Shown: positions 11,764 through 24,554 of the stretch, piece after piece | Layout: each line of letters begins with the position of its first letter | How positions within the stretch are numbered: position 1 is the stretch's first letter | DNA from: Strigamia acuminata | Taxonomy: Eukaryota > Arthropoda > Chilopoda > Geophilomorpha > Linotaeniidae | Assembly (NCBI GenBank): GCA_949358305.1 | Contig: OX442314.1 | Span: 35,335,608-35,399,607 of the forward strand | DNA: 64,000 nt | Direction of reading: 5' to 3' | Position numbers and translations under genes: made by a program | Notes under the pieces: generated by a model | The model's database searches: none | What the model was told of the DNA's origin: nothing | What the model saw: only the letters and a program-made list of their open reading frames with translations

Positions 11764-14700
11764 ATGGCTGCTCTACTTGGGGGGATTGGAAAAACGGCAA
11801 GAAATGCAAGTATTATGTCCTTTCTATTGAATATCAAAGCTTAATTCGTCGATTTCTTTATTTCAAACAGGTATTTAAACATAAAAATGCATTTTCCCAA
11901 CTGAAAAACCTCCACACGACATCATTCGAGGGCGTTAAAGCGGTTGTAAGTACTAAAATGCAGTGCAACCGGAGTTTTTCGGACAAAGTCCTCTTTTAAA
12001 ATGTAAAAAAAATAATAACCCGGTCGCATTTTAATCAAAATAAAGGTGATTTAATACATGAATGTTAATTAAAATGACAAATTACAAACACCAGCAAGCT
12101 CCAGTAGCTAAACCTGAAGGTCGCACAAGGTGCACGCTGATCCCTGGCGACGGAGTTGGTCCCGAGCTCGTCGCTGCAGTCCAAGAGGTGTTTGAAGCTT
12201 TGAGTGTGCCGATAGATTTTGATTATTTTTTTCTGAGGTGAGGAATTGATTCGAGTTTGTGGGTTTTTTGTGTGTGGTTTGATGGTTTGGTTTGGTTTGT
12301 TTTGCAGCGAGGTTCAGCCGTATTTGAGCGCTCCTGTGGAGAATGTGGTAAAATCTGTGGCTGAAAATGGGATTTGTTTGAAGGGAGTTTTGTCCACGCC
12401 AACCCATGGTCACTATGGAGAGTTGCAAAGTGTCAATATGAAGTTGAGGTAAATTGAAAAGTGAAAAGTAAAAAAAAAAAAATGTTGGATTTTAATGGGA
12501 GGAATTAAAAAGGGTGTGGAATGTCGACATTTTAAGTTTTTGATTTTCGTAATTTTAATGTTTTTTTTTTTGTTTTTTTTTTTTTAAAGATTTATCGTAT
12601 AAAAGGTTGAAATTCTAAATTTTTAGTTGGATTTTTTACATTTTTCCACATTTTCTGTTCAGTATTTCAGAATTTTTTTGTATTTCTAATCCAATATTTT
12701 TAAATTTTTCTAGTTTAATTTTTTAAAAACTTTTTTCTTCAGTTTTCTTTAATTTTCTTAATTTTTTTAGTTTTCTTAAATTTTCTTAAGTTTTGTTAAC
12801 TTTTATTAAATTTTCTTCAGTTTTCTTAAATTTTGTTAAATTTTGTTGCATTTTGTTAACTTTTGTTAAATTTTGTTAAATTTTCTTCAGGTTTCTCAAA
12901 TTTTGTTAAATTTTCTAAGTTTTCTAAAAATTTCACAAATTTTCTCAAATCTTCTCAAATTTTCTCAAATCTTCTCAAATCTTCTCAAATTTTCTCAAAT
13001 CTTCTCAAATTTTCTCAAATCTTCTCAAATTTTCTCAAATCTTCTCAAATCTTCTCAAATCAACACTTTCATTTCTTTCAGACGAGAATTGGATTTGTTT
13101 GCAAACGTTGTCCACATCCAGAGCCTACCTGGAATAAAAACCCGCCATACAAATTTGGATTTCATCATTATCAGAGAACAAATCGAAGGAGAATACAGTG
13201 CAATAGAACACGAAGTAATTCCCACTTAAAATAACCCTAACAACACACAATTCACATTTCACGTTTTTCTCATTAGTCGGTCCCTGGCGTCGTTGAATGC
13301 ATGAAAATCATCACTCACTACAATTCGCGCCGCATTGCCAAATTTGCATTCGATTACGCAACCAAGCTGGGCCGGAAGAGAGTGACTGCAGTGCACAAAG
13401 CAAACATCATGAAGTTAACCGATGGTCTTTTCCTTAGGACAGTTTCTGATGTAAACACACAGCTTGAATTTATTGAATTTCTAATTTCTAATGTCATTTC
13501 TTTGACCTGACATTTCAGATAGCCAAATTGTATCCTAAAATCGAATTCAACAACATGATCATCGACAACTGCACCATGCAAATGGTCTCCAATCCACATC
13601 AGTTTGATGTGATGGTCATGCCAAATCTGTATGGCAACATTGTGGACAACTTGGCGTCCGGATTGATTGGCGGAGCGGGCATTGTGGCGGGAGAGAGCTA
13701 CAGTCCAGATTATGTAGTTTTTGAACCAGTAAGAATTTGTTATTTCTCGGTCGGAGCTGAGCTTGCGGTCGGTTGAATGGTTTTGGCGAAAAAATCAGTT
13801 CAGGTTCAGTTCGTGGGATTACTGACCCGAACGCAAGCTTAGAACGGTTTTAGCCCACAAAAATCGACATTTTGGACACAGGGTGGCGTAATACGGTACA
13901 TATTAGTTGACATACCGAAAAAAAAAAACCACAAGTGCTGCCGTCTTCCCCCGAAAATAACTCCATGGTGTTATATTCGGATTAGGGTTATGGTACCGAG
14001 AAACCAGGGTACCGATTTCCCGGGAATTCCGGTGAGAAATCACGGTACCAGGAATCGGGAAATTGCAGAAAAACCGGTTCCGTCAAAAATTCGTTGCTGA
14101 AACGTCATTTTCGTCATTCAAACGTTACATTTTGTAACGTTTCACTGATGAAAATGGCTATTTTTAACGAAAAATGGCTAAAACATGTCCATTTTTAACG
14201 AAAAATGCCTATTTTTGACGAAAACGACCATTCTTGACGAAAAACGGCCACTTTTGATGGAAAACGGCCATTTTTACCATGAAAAATGGGAAGAAATTGC
14301 TAAAAATGGCCATTTTTGAGAAAAAACGGCCATTTTTTGTCATTTTTTGTCGCCTCTTGCCTGACCTTTTTTGGTCTCGGGAGTACCGATTTCCCGGGAG
14401 TACCGGCCATTTTGGTACCGGGAACCGGGAATTTTAAAAGGGCGGGAAAACAGAAACCCTAATTCGGATGTTTGATTGTTTTCAAATACAACACCGTGGT
14501 TTTATATTCAGATTTGTATAAAAATATTTATAGCATACAGTATATCGTTGTTTTTGTTAATTTATATATCTTTTTTGTTTTTTTAATCAGCGTAATGAAT
14601 ACAAATTAGTAGAGTAAATAACAATTTTACTTTTTTACAAACTTACTTGATATTGGTGTTGTATTCGAATACAACACCAGGATGTTGTTATATTCGAATA

Positions 14701-15204
14701 CAACACCATGATCTTATTTTTGGGGGAAGACAGTAGGTGTCTGAAAGTTTGGAAACTGTCCGGAAACCACGTAAGGTTGGATTTAGGGTTAAAAACGTGG
14801 TCCGTAAATGCCGATTTTTGGTCTAAACGAAACTAGAGTTGCACTGGTTCTCCAATACTGGGAAGCTCTGGGCCCTAACACCATAGTGATAATGGAAAAT
14901 ATTGTCAATTGTTTAGGGTGCAAGACATACGTACTCTGAAGCTGTAGGTAAAGATATTGCCAATCCAACCGCATTGCTGCTATGCGCAAGCAACATGCTG
15001 AGACACGTGAATTTGCCGTATTATTCGAAAGTGATACGGGAAGCCGTTAAGAAGGTCTTGAAGAGTGGAAAGGTAACTTTGGATAAATTTCACGTTTTAA
15101 ATCAATAGTGATTTACTTAAATAACTTTGTAGGTTCGCACGAAAGACATTGGCGGTTATGCATCTTGCACGGATTTCACTCGTGCAGTTATTTCAAATCT
15201 TTAA
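11764..15204 (+). CDS. IDH3B: NAD-dependent isocitrate dehydrogenase, beta subunit, mitochondrial
   Basis: Regulatory subunit of the mitochondrial NAD-IDH that oxidises isocitrate to 2-oxoglutarate in the TCA cycle. Exons: 11764-11814, 11871-11945, 12095-12237, 12308-12448, 13082-13214, 13277-13450, 13519-13728, 14917-15072, 15133-15204, giving 384 residues (human IDH3B has 385). Hallmarks are [11 protein letters not shown], the IDH3B-type EVQ and [22 protein letters not shown] segments, an [10 protein letters not shown] motif, [12 protein letters not shown], the D-N-C-T-M-Q stretch, [11 protein letters not shown] and [11 protein letters not shown]. The N-terminus is a short amphipathic mitochondrial leader. 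The exon 1/2 junction is unusual: canonical GT at 11810 breaks the frame, while an AT-AG intron (11815-11870) keeps it. Intron 4 holds an 11-bp tandem array and intron 7 holds nested transposons. Confidence 0.92.
12880..13065. repeat. Short tandem array in IDH3B intron 4
   Basis: Repeated decamers alternating CTTCTCAAAT and TTTCTCAAAT, about 14 clear copies directly upstream of the exon 5 acceptor. Less ordered TTTGTTAAAT-like words precede it from about 12770. It forms an extended pyrimidine-biased stretch ahead of the splice site. Confidence 0.9.
13931..14738. mobile_element. Non-autonomous DNA element with long inverted ends, in IDH3B intron 7
   Basis: The left end (CTGCCGTCTTCCCCCGAAAA from about 13939, followed by ATGGTGTTATATTCGGAT) is the inverted counterpart of the right end near 14695-14738 (ATTCGAATACAACACCATGA, then TTTTTGGGGGAAGACAGTAG). 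The inverted ends are about 45 bp. There is no coding capacity. Further copies of the ATTCGAATACAACACC word lie inside the right half. It has been split by the hAT-type element at 13983-14461. The superfamily is unclear. Confidence 0.65.
13983..14461. mobile_element. hAT-like MITE with perfect 8-bp target duplication
   Basis: A 479-bp element beginning TAGGGTT and ending AACCCTA, flanked by identical octamers ATTCGGAT at 13975-13982 and 14462-14469. The subterminal regions share GGTACCG and TTCCCGG words in opposite orientation. The centre contains diverged repeats of the type AAAAATGGCCATTTTTGACG. No open frame. The 8-bp duplication is typical of hAT transposition. It inserted into an older element. 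Confidence 0.85.
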
Positions 15205-15958
15205 GGTTTTGCTCTGAAATGTCGATAGGTATTTATTCTTAATCATGTAAATAGAAATTAAGTTGTAATAGCAAATAGGAGTGAATTTGTACCAAATTAG
15301 TGTGAAATTGTCTTTCGAATATTAAATTGGATATGATCGATAGAATCGTTTATTTTGCGGGGGAAATAATTCTGGGATGACAACAAGTAACAAACATGCT
15401 TAGTCGGCAAGCAATGCGTAAAACGTGATCACTGTCATCCAATCAGCGCACAGAACAACGATTCAATAGGAAATAAAAAATAACACATAAGTGTCCATCT
15501 CAAACGCGGCAGGCACGAAGTCTATGGCAGTTTCTGGAAGTTTACGTCATCAGTAATTAAGTTCGAACATTATGTGACATTACAAAGCTAAAAGTTCAAA
15601 TTTACATTAACTTTTCAGCAATTAAAAGCCGTATTGTTTTCCAGTATATGTCAAAGAAGAATTTGATGATCGCTTCTGCAAATTACTAACTCGCAAATGC
15701 GTATTTATATTTCTAATATAAAAAATATTTTTAATTTAGATAGAAGGTTCAAACATAGTAAGATTAAATTTACAACACTATTAAACAACTACTAAGTTTA
15801 TTATGAAGCATACTTAGTATGCAAATATTTTTAAAATTTATTTTGAATCACATCAAAAATCAAATTTAAATTATAAGCAATAAAAAAATTTAAAAGAAAA
15901 AACACGATTGTTTTGGAATGGCCAGTTTTACAAAAACATCAATAAAAAATGACAACCG
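15205..15958. other. Convergent intergenic spacer between IDH3B and SLC37
   Basis: Holds the 3' UTR of IDH3B (an ATTAAA-type signal is possible near 15321) and the 3' UTR of the SLC37 gene on the other strand. It is otherwise plain AT-rich sequence with no other recognisable feature. Confidence 0.5.
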
Positions 15959-18900
15959 TCACGCCACTAAATATCGCTTCTTTTCCCACAGCTTGTACCG
16001 AAATGCCAGCACTTCCTTAATCGCTAATCTTGACAACGACTGCACAAAAAAGATCGATTCAGTTACGTTCACGAAAACAATTCGAAACAATAAACCTACC
16101 AAAATTGCAAATATATTTGACACCATAAGCATCACAAAAACATTTTGCCAACTAGCTGTCGAAATCACTCCAGCTAGCAGAGGTCCAACTGCGGCGCCGA
16201 CCGAACCAGTTCCGTCAATTATAGCTGCCACCGTAGCCAAAGCCTTAGCATTTCCACTTAAACTTTTGTGTGTCCCTAATTCAGCAGAAACTGCCGTTGT
16301 GATGAGAGCATATGGTCCGTTAACAAGAGCACCACACACGAGCAGCAAGCATATATTTGTTGCCAACGTGGTGTAACCGAACGTCTCGTACAAAAATAAC
16401 TATTACAAACAAACATGGTTATTTTAAAGTATTGCAGCCGGGCATTTTCCGTTACCATTGGTATGGCAGTAAACAACATGCACATGCATGTGCACGCATT
16501 GGCTCCGCTGTGGTCACTTATTAAGCCAGCAATAATTCCGCCGATAATGCCACCCGTGTCAAACACTGTGGAGAGTACGGCCGCTTCTTGTGCGGTAAAC
16601 GAAGCTGTAAAATAGATTTATGGTGTTAGAAGTTGTCTAAAAATAATTCATACAATGTAATACTTGAGATACTGATGTATTTTGGAAGCCAGTAGAGAAA
16701 TGTGTAACTCACTAATTTTGCAAAGAAAAGGCAAATGGAAAACTCTGCAACTCCCTAAATAAATAATAGTAACATTAATGCACTTTTAAGAGACGTTCTT
16801 AATGTACGTACTGGTATTCTAAGTGCCTCACAAAATCGAACTGGTTTGTTGCTTGATGGACGTGGTAATTCTTTTTCCTGCTCTAGAATAGGCTTTTCTT
16901 CTTCGGATAACTACAAAATTCAGGAAATTTTTGTAAAATAACACACGTTGAATATTTATACTGAAAACAATTAATCAACATTATTATTTCAACATGTAAA
17001 CATAGCGTTTATAAATTAACATTGACAAACTAAGCTAAATAATTCTAATTCTAAATAATTCTGTCCCTGTAATTAGTGTATTTCGATTTGATAAGATTAG
17101 TTCAGTCACAAGCAAGCAAACCCTTTAGTACTGCATAATAAAACGACGATGTGGATGCGTATCCTAGGTTTGCCTATATATTTTTCCTCGTATGTTATGG
17201 TTTTAAATGTATATTAGAAACAGGCATTTATAATACAGGTTTACAAACGCTCAAGTAAAGTTTGCAAAAGACATGGTGTAAACAAATACCTTATTACGTT
17301 TGGACGACAAAAACTTGCACATTTGTTTATTGCTATGAAGATGAAACGACGACATAGTAGGATTATCTTTCCACAATAAAGATGTATCCTGGGAAAACAA
17401 AATATAGGATACAGGTTCATAGGTGACATGCAATCCTAGCAATAAAATCAAGCTTTATTTCATGCCGTCTGATTTGATTTCAAATTTACGAAACCTTTAG
17501 CTAAGCTGATGGCGTCCAAGGAAGATTTTTAGGAGAATAAATGGGATGATGGGAGATATACAGATTACAAGACAAATACCATATTTTACTGATTAAGAGT
17601 CGCCCTCGAATAGTAGCTGCGGCTGAAACACCAAGAATACGCGGCTCTTAATCGATAAAATACCGGTACGTATTTTTCACACTAAAAGAATGCAGTTATT
17701 TACTCAAAATGACATTTTCAGGCAGAGTATTGCAGTTTGAAACACACAAATGCATTATTCTGCGTAAAAATGCAATTTAAAATCCAAAAAATACATTTTT
17801 TAGATATGGGCATGGGTTCTTTAAAACAAAAAGTAAAAATCATAAAAATAAACTCTTCTCCTAAATTACCGCTTTAGTCGCCATGTGCCTTTAGCAAATG
17901 CCAGAAAGCCACTGTTTATTACATCCTTGAAAATTCAGTTACGGTTTTTAAAATTTTGGATTGTTTATTATCATAAACAAAAACTAAGCCTAAGTGAGGT
18001 ATACTCTCAAATCCCTTATCAGTTTTAGGTGCATGTTAGTCTTTTCATGTTACTTTGTGTAAAAGTTATTGCCATTCGACAAGTGCAGTAATAATGAATA
18101 CAAATTATACCACTACATACTCTGAACTACTAAATTCTTACCGAATCAAATTCAATAGCTTCCTTAAGTTCATGTCCCTTGTTTTGAAGTCTATACCTAT
18201 GCTGCTATTGCAATAAAGAAAAAGACTAGCTTAGTACGAACCGAAAGCACACCACTAGACTATTTCCAATGTAAACAAAAAAGCACCGAGCGAAAAGCGA
18301 CAAAAACTGCCGAGACCATAAAAAATAAACACTAACCTCTTCGTGCCGGTTAGGGTTAGCGCATCCAACATCCTCCGGATCTAGTTAGACAAGACTAGTG
18401 TTGGGGACCAAAAATTTAATTTTTAAATGTTGACATGATACTAACCGACTACCACAAAGAGAAACACAATGAAGCCCATCAGGCCCATGATTAATCCTGG
18501 TATGATAAAACTCTGGCCCCAGTTGGAAGATACGAAAGCACCGGCAATTAGGGATCCGAGAATGTTGCCTACAGATGTGTGGGCGTTCCATATGCCGAAT
18601 AAAAATCCACGCCTGAAAGACAATGGTTTTTTTTAAGCCTTTTGCTGTTTGGAATCGAGTTTGTGTGGCTTACCTTTTTTTACCAAACCAGTTGCTTAGT
18701 AAGGTGACCACGCTCGGCCATCCGGTGGTTTGAACGATGCCGCCAAATATTTGAACACAAAAATAATACCACACCCAGTGGATTTTGTAAGAATAAGCAA
18801 TTCCAAACATGTAAACGCCGACGCCTGATGCGATCATTCCCAAGGATAGAAAGTAGCGCAAGTTAACACGTTCGGCGATCGAACCGCTGGAAAGAAATAA

Positions 18901-20734
18901 GAAAAAATGTGCTCAAGCCTGCATAATTCCTTGTGGTGCAAATACGCAACAGTGAAATGATTTTGCATTGCTTACCTGAAATACATGGCGAAGGCATACG
19001 AGAAAAGAAAACTAGAATCCAACAAACCCAATAGTTCGTTGGCTTTGGGCACGTCTGAAAACAAATAAAAGAAAAAGGTAAAATTATAGAAAATTTGCAC
19101 GTTTGATGATAAAACTTCAACAAAATTTCATGTTACAGTTTCACTAGTGACCTGAAATTAATACACAAAGGTTGTTCAACTAATTATATAAATTATACAT
19201 TTTTAAGATTAATTTTTAATAATGAATATTGAATAAAGGCTTCATATTTGAAAGCACACGCCTACCTAAAAGTATTGAATATTAATATTTGCATTAAAAA
19301 CAATGCAAAATGGGCATTCTCTCAGTTGCCCATATTTGCAATAAATTAAATGTCAATTTCTTCATTCACTGCAAAAATCCATTAAACTCCATCTCTTTCT
19401 ATCTCTCTATCTCCCTCTCTCTCTCATCTTCTTTCTGCACTTGAAGTGGAAATGTGTACCTAAGTGAAATAAAATAATAGGATGATTTCAAAGTCCAAAA
19501 TTAAAACTGAAATGTAAATTTGGTTACAATTATATTCTTAATTTTCTTGGCCCTTTACTGGGTTGAAACGAAAATACAATTTATTTCTTATTATGATTCA
19601 TTCGTTAGAAGTTAAATTAATTTATGTCAATGTTTCATTTAAGTGAAAACTCCGAAAGTTGGAATTTTCACTTCGTTAATTTATAAAAAGAATTTACATT
19701 AATTTACGTTAAAAGCATTTTTCAGTTTCATTTCTAACTTGTTCAATGAATCATAATAAAAAATATAAAATAAGACAATATATTTTGTAAAAAATATTGC
19801 TTAAACGAGACAGTTCTGATTGAAATTTTTGGCTTGTCGTATCAAATTAAGAATTTAGATTAGAATTTAGATGATAATAATTGATGTGCAATATGATCGA
19901 TTTTTTTTTCTAAGCTGGGAAAACCAAACGTGAATTAAAATTGAAGAAATTGATCAAATTTCTTTCAAAAACTGATCCGTAAAATTTGTTTTTCTTTTTT
20001 AATTTACTGAATGGCGGCCAGTTGCACCAGTAATCGTTTGACTCTGCATTCGGATTCAGTTGATGATCCGTGGAACAATTTGTTACTAATACATTCTGCA
20101 AAAATAATTAATTAATTAATTAATTAATTAATCAAAATTAAAAAATATAATTTCCATACCTTCACAACACTCAAAGGTTTCCGAGATAAATGATACGCCG
20201 TATAACACAAAAAAGTGATAAAGAAAATGAATGTTTTATATCTACAAAAAAAAAAAATTTTAAAAATAAATCAAAAAATTTCACAACTTCATATCAAAAC
20301 GACGTTTAATCAAATCTGTGCATTTTCAGCACAATCCATAGATAACATTCACAGTATAGAAATTTAATCAGCTTGATTATTATAGTGACCAATATGGAAC
20401 TTAAAAAAAATTGCTATTGTATAATATAAGCAGAAAAATTTGATTCTTAATAAATAGAGTTTAATTTCTTGTAATTAATGCCATCAAGCACCATGTTATA
20501 GTAGTCCATAGGTGGAGTATTTGAGTCCACCTTATGGGATACCGTACTGGTGTTGGAAGAAAACTGTAAATTTAATTTTTAAGTTTAGAAAAAATTAGGC
20601 TTAAAATTAAATTTCTAAGTTTAGCCATTCGTTTTAAATACTCACAGACCGGCCTTTTCGATTTTGACATTTCTACAGAGTTGTGGACAGCAAGTTTGAA
20701 AAAATTTTAAACCAACTGGCAGGTCTCTGGCCAT
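15959..20734 (-). CDS. SLC37-family sugar-phosphate/phosphate exchanger (SLC37A1/A2-like)
   Basis: Major facilitator superfamily antiporter that exchanges glucose-6-phosphate or related sugar phosphates for phosphate, in the ER membrane in vertebrates. Twelve exons on the minus strand, in order: 20646-20734, 20160-20241, 20008-20095, 18976-19054, 18674-18886, 18446-18612, 18337-18380, 18142-18204, 16812-16910, 16664-16754, 16456-16604, 15959-16399. They give 534 residues (human SLC37A1 has 533). Landmarks are the M-A-R-D-L-P-x-G start, [12 protein letters not shown] after helix 1, a glycosylatable NCS loop before [24 protein letters not shown], a hydrophilic central loop (DPEDVGC...), [33 protein letters not shown] and [14 protein letters not shown]. 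An in-frame upstream ATG at 20854 exists, but 20734 matches family N-termini. Intron 8 (1.2 kb) and intron 3 (0.95 kb) hold nothing recognised. Confidence 0.92.
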
Positions 20735-21247
20735 TGCACACACGCTCCGGTATCTGTGAAGTGTGAAAGGTTGAGCCGATAAAAACGGAATCTCGAAATG
20801 GGGAATATCTAAAAACCGGAAAACGTTGTTGTAGAAACAAAACAGCCGTCTCATCAAAAATTATACGTTAATTTGTGCCAAAAATAAACGATTCTGAATA
20901 AAATAAACTCTAAAAAAAATATTAATAAATCACGAATAAAATATTAATTTTTAATTTTTAAAAAACAACCAGTTAATTATTTTTGCTTTTAATTTATTTT
21001 TTTTAAAAAAAAACTCCGTAAATTTTTTAATTTTTATGAACAAACTTAATTTATACGTGACTAAATAGTCTCACAAACTCCACAATTTGTTTGAAAATAA
21101 CAAGTTGTGTTGCAAATTATGAACTAAAATGTCCCCTATAGCACTCCGTACATTCTCGGTGTGCGTCACTTCATCCAAAGTTTGTTGCTTGCTTTTAGCT
21201 TTTGCCTTTTCCTCAATTATTTTCCAATTGATATCTCCTTTTTCCAA
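20735..21247. promoter_or_regulatory. Head-to-head spacer, candidate bidirectional promoter
   Basis: The SLC37 start codon (minus strand, 20734) and the MADF-BESS start codon (plus strand, 21248) are separated by 513 bp of AT-rich DNA. Divergent transcription from a shared control region is inferred from spacing. I see no defined motif beyond A/T tracts at 20900-21040. Confidence 0.4.
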
Positions 21248-22250
21248 ATGGCGGGAGCTAAAATCAACAACGAAGCGTTAGTAGAATTTGTCCGCAACTA
21301 CCCATTTCTCTACAACACCACTGACGTCAGATACAAGGACACGGCACTAAAAGAAAAGCGATGGGCCGTCATTGGCGCCCAACAACATGTATCTGGTAAG
21401 TATCAACGGTGCATTACAACTCGTCTACGACCCCAAACTCACCTATTAACCACAAATAAAACGTTTTAAATGCTTATTTTGGTTCTAATTTATGAATATT
21501 TAAATAATTTGTGTGATGTATTTCCTCTAAAATGTATTTATTTTGTGATTGTAGCCAAGGTTGTGAAGAGGAGATGGAAAACACTGCGGGATCGTTACCG
21601 AAAGGATATGTTGGAATACGAAAAGAAAAAGATTGCACAGGGAAATATGAACTTGGCGCCACCAAAGTGGAAATTATATCCCGTTTTAGGTGCACTATTA
21701 GACAACACAATGAGGTTAAGTTAGAAAAATAGTGTTAGGAATTTGTGTATTAATGTTTCGACTTGAATTTTGCAGCGCTACGCCTAATCTGGATGCGGAC
21801 AGTTGTGGTAATTTGAGCAATGAAAATGGTGACGTTGACGAGGGCGATGATGTCACTAATGTCAATACTAACAACATTGAAGTGATACTGAATGAGACTG
21901 AAGTGGATAGTGATGAATCGTGCGGCTTGAATCGGGCTAGCGAGCTTTCGCTGGGAGTCAGTAACAATCAGAACAGTAATAAACGCTTGAAGAGGGAGTG
22001 GGAAGATGAACTGAATGAGAGAGTGATGAGTGCGTTGGATGCAATTACAGACACAATTACGGATAACTTATCTGCCAGGTTGATAAAGTTGGGGCAGCAG
22101 CCGGCTAACGACGAAGCGCATTTTTACGCCATGAGTTTGATTCCGCTGTTTAGAAGTTTAGATTTGAAGGATTTTCATTGCGTTAGAATTAAAATAGATT
22201 GTCTGTTGTATAAATTAATTCACAAATGTGATATACATTTGAATGAATAA
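21248..22250 (+). CDS. MADF-BESS domain DNA-binding protein
   Basis: Three exons (21248-21395, 21555-21714, 21776-22250) give 260 residues. The N-terminal 95 residues form a MADF (Myb/SANT-like) domain: LVEFVRNYPFLYN, a D-x-x-Y-K-D-T-A-L-K-E-K-R-W core, then VKRRWKTLRDRYRKDM and WKLYPVLGALLD. The middle is acidic and Asn/Ser-rich with a basic NKRLKREWEDE patch that may act as a nuclear signal. Residues about 218-250 (FYAMSLIPLFRSL...IKIDCLLYKL) fit the BESS motif, a short protein-interaction helix pair usually paired with MADF in insect transcription factors such as Adf-1 and Dip3 relatives. Target genes cannot be told. The stop overlaps AATAAA at 22246-22251. Confidence 0.85.
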
Positions 22251-22259
22251 ATTTAGATT

Positions 22260-24554
22260 TTATTTGGAAAAAATTAGTGGTTATCCAATGAAGAATTTAT
22301 CAGGGTCATTCAAAATTTGTTCTTTTTATTTATTTTGTTTCCTTTTCAATTTTTATTTACGGTACATTATTTTTCTGGTTAGAAAGTAAAACTGGATTTT
22401 TGATGTATAATACCCACAATTCTCTTTTTACACTGGGGATACGTTCTAGGAAAAATACAAACGAGGGGAATTTCCTTATTATTTCCTAGATAACAAATAA
22501 GGGGAATTGTCTAAATATTTCAGAGAAAATTACGGTTGGTAATATTTTGTTCTAAAATTTAAACCAAATTTTAAAAAGGCAATTTTTTAACTGCGTTAAA
22601 TCAAAAAAAATCGTGTTGCAACGGAATTGAATTTATTTTTCTAGATCTTGTTAAATCAAAATGGTGTGAAAACAGAATCGGGTGTACTGAATTCTGACAT
22701 TTATTTTTTCAGAGATGATAGTTTTAGGTCAGGAGCCAATTTATAGGTACTCGCAGTTCTTGCAGGGCTGCAGGGGCACCCAGAACGCAGTTGGTTGATC
22801 ACTATGAAAAAAATAATCATAATTGTATTGTAAATAATACTCTATTAAGCCTGGTTCACACTTGCGGATACGCTGCGAAATTCTTATAGAGTAATTACAT
22901 TTTCAAAGTCTCTCTGGCTCGCCCAACAAGCGATTGTATCTGTAATGCATGGAAGCATTACATCTTAGACTTCTAAACCCCTTCTACACGTATACAGAAA
23001 TACATCTGTCCGTCTAAATTAATGTATAAAAAAAAAAAATAGTCGGAGAAATACGAAATTTCCTTAGGCATATTTGAAGGTATGCTGACTTGTGAGTTCA
23101 TTGTAGTTGCCCGTTTGGTTCTAGCTGCTTTCGTTTTGGAGGAGTTGATGTGGTCAGATGGAGAGACAGACAGAACCGTTTTATTAGACTTTCTAAACAT
23201 AGGATTTAGAAGTCTAAAATACGGGTCTAATGAGGTGGGGATTTTAAGCCCGGCTCTAGGGTGCCTTTAGTATCGGGAACCCTGGGAATGCTGCCCACCT
23301 GGCCCTGTGGATAATCCGGCCCTAATTATAATTGAATTGGCGTGAATCGTCTACCTTTTCCCAGCAAAGTTTTCACGTAGGAAAAATTAACAAATATTTT
23401 TCTTTGTTGTCTGGTGATTTTCAGAGCGGCTTTCCGCATAATAATCCTAATTTTAATACTGTTTGCTGTTTAAAAAAAAACAAACACTAGAATAAAAAAA
23501 AAAATGTGTTTTAAGTACGTGTGTTGGGTCACATTCTTCGGGTTGGGCATAGACCACAAGATTTGAAAAAGTTTTCAATTTTCCAATAAACAAAAATAAA
23601 TTTAAAAAATTGGTTTATTTAAAATCCGACGAAATCAAAATCAAATCAAATCATAAATCAATATTCTGCTGACTAATATACGACTGGACACAAGCTGTGC
23701 TGCAATCAATCACCATGTGTCTGATGCAATTGCAGCCTCGAACTTACAAACAGCTCAAAAACTCTAACTTATTAAATCCAAGAAGACCAGTAACAAACTC
23801 GCCACAAAACGTTGGACAATCCAAAATGCGCAACAACTCCAAACAACGACTATTTGCCAGCAATACATTCAGTTCTCCGACACTGATAAATCCATTGCCG
23901 CACAAATCCAGATGGAATATGTAATTTTATACAGGGTGTTTCAGAATTCATGTTACACAGAAATAGGGGGCGTAGAGGGGGACCAGGAGATCACGTTTCC
24001 ACTAATCAAAAATTCCAAAAAAATTTACCCACTTAGTCACAGCCCCAAAAACAAATATCGCGCGTCACGCATATCGACTAGTTTAGTATCATTTTTGCAC
24101 GTTTTCAGTGTGTCTACCTTGTTGTTGTGCTCAATATTGGCTATTTGTTCGTTTAGCATAGTTTTTTTTAAAGGGTTGAATTTTTTTAAACATGTATATG
24201 CATGTGTACAATATAATAATGCATATGGATGAGTTAAATTGGTGTGTGCGTGTATAGTTTTCTGGTGAATATAGTTATCAGTCGATGCGTTTCTCTGCAA
24301 ATCGTGATTCCACTAGCGCAGTTCAAGATTGAACATTACATAATTGAACCGCCTGAATAAACTTTGTCGAGTTCGTTGCCTTCGTCCAAACCAAATAAAA
24401 GAATTTATTAAGAAAAAAAAAATACCTGGATGCACAAACTGTTATTACAACCATGACCTTGAATTCTAGCTTGAGGGAGAAACTAACTAGACATGCGCAG
24501 ACACTCTCTGCACAGCTTTTAGGCAAATGGTAACGAGATTGAAGTGAAATAGAC
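22260..24554. other. Intergenic, probable transposon remnants
   Basis: No gene seen. 22845-22930 contains TTAA followed by a GGTTCACACTTGCG-like terminus resembling the TTAA-flanked MITEs at 26618 and 55589. It then carries an ATTACATTTTCAAAGTCTC word shared with the foldback element near 34265. 23240-23320 looks like another MITE edge (CCCGGCTCTAGGG ... ATAATCCGGCCC). 23935 begins with CAGGGTGTTTCAGAA, a common DNA-transposon terminus. Boundaries are not resolvable by eye. Confidence 0.4.
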
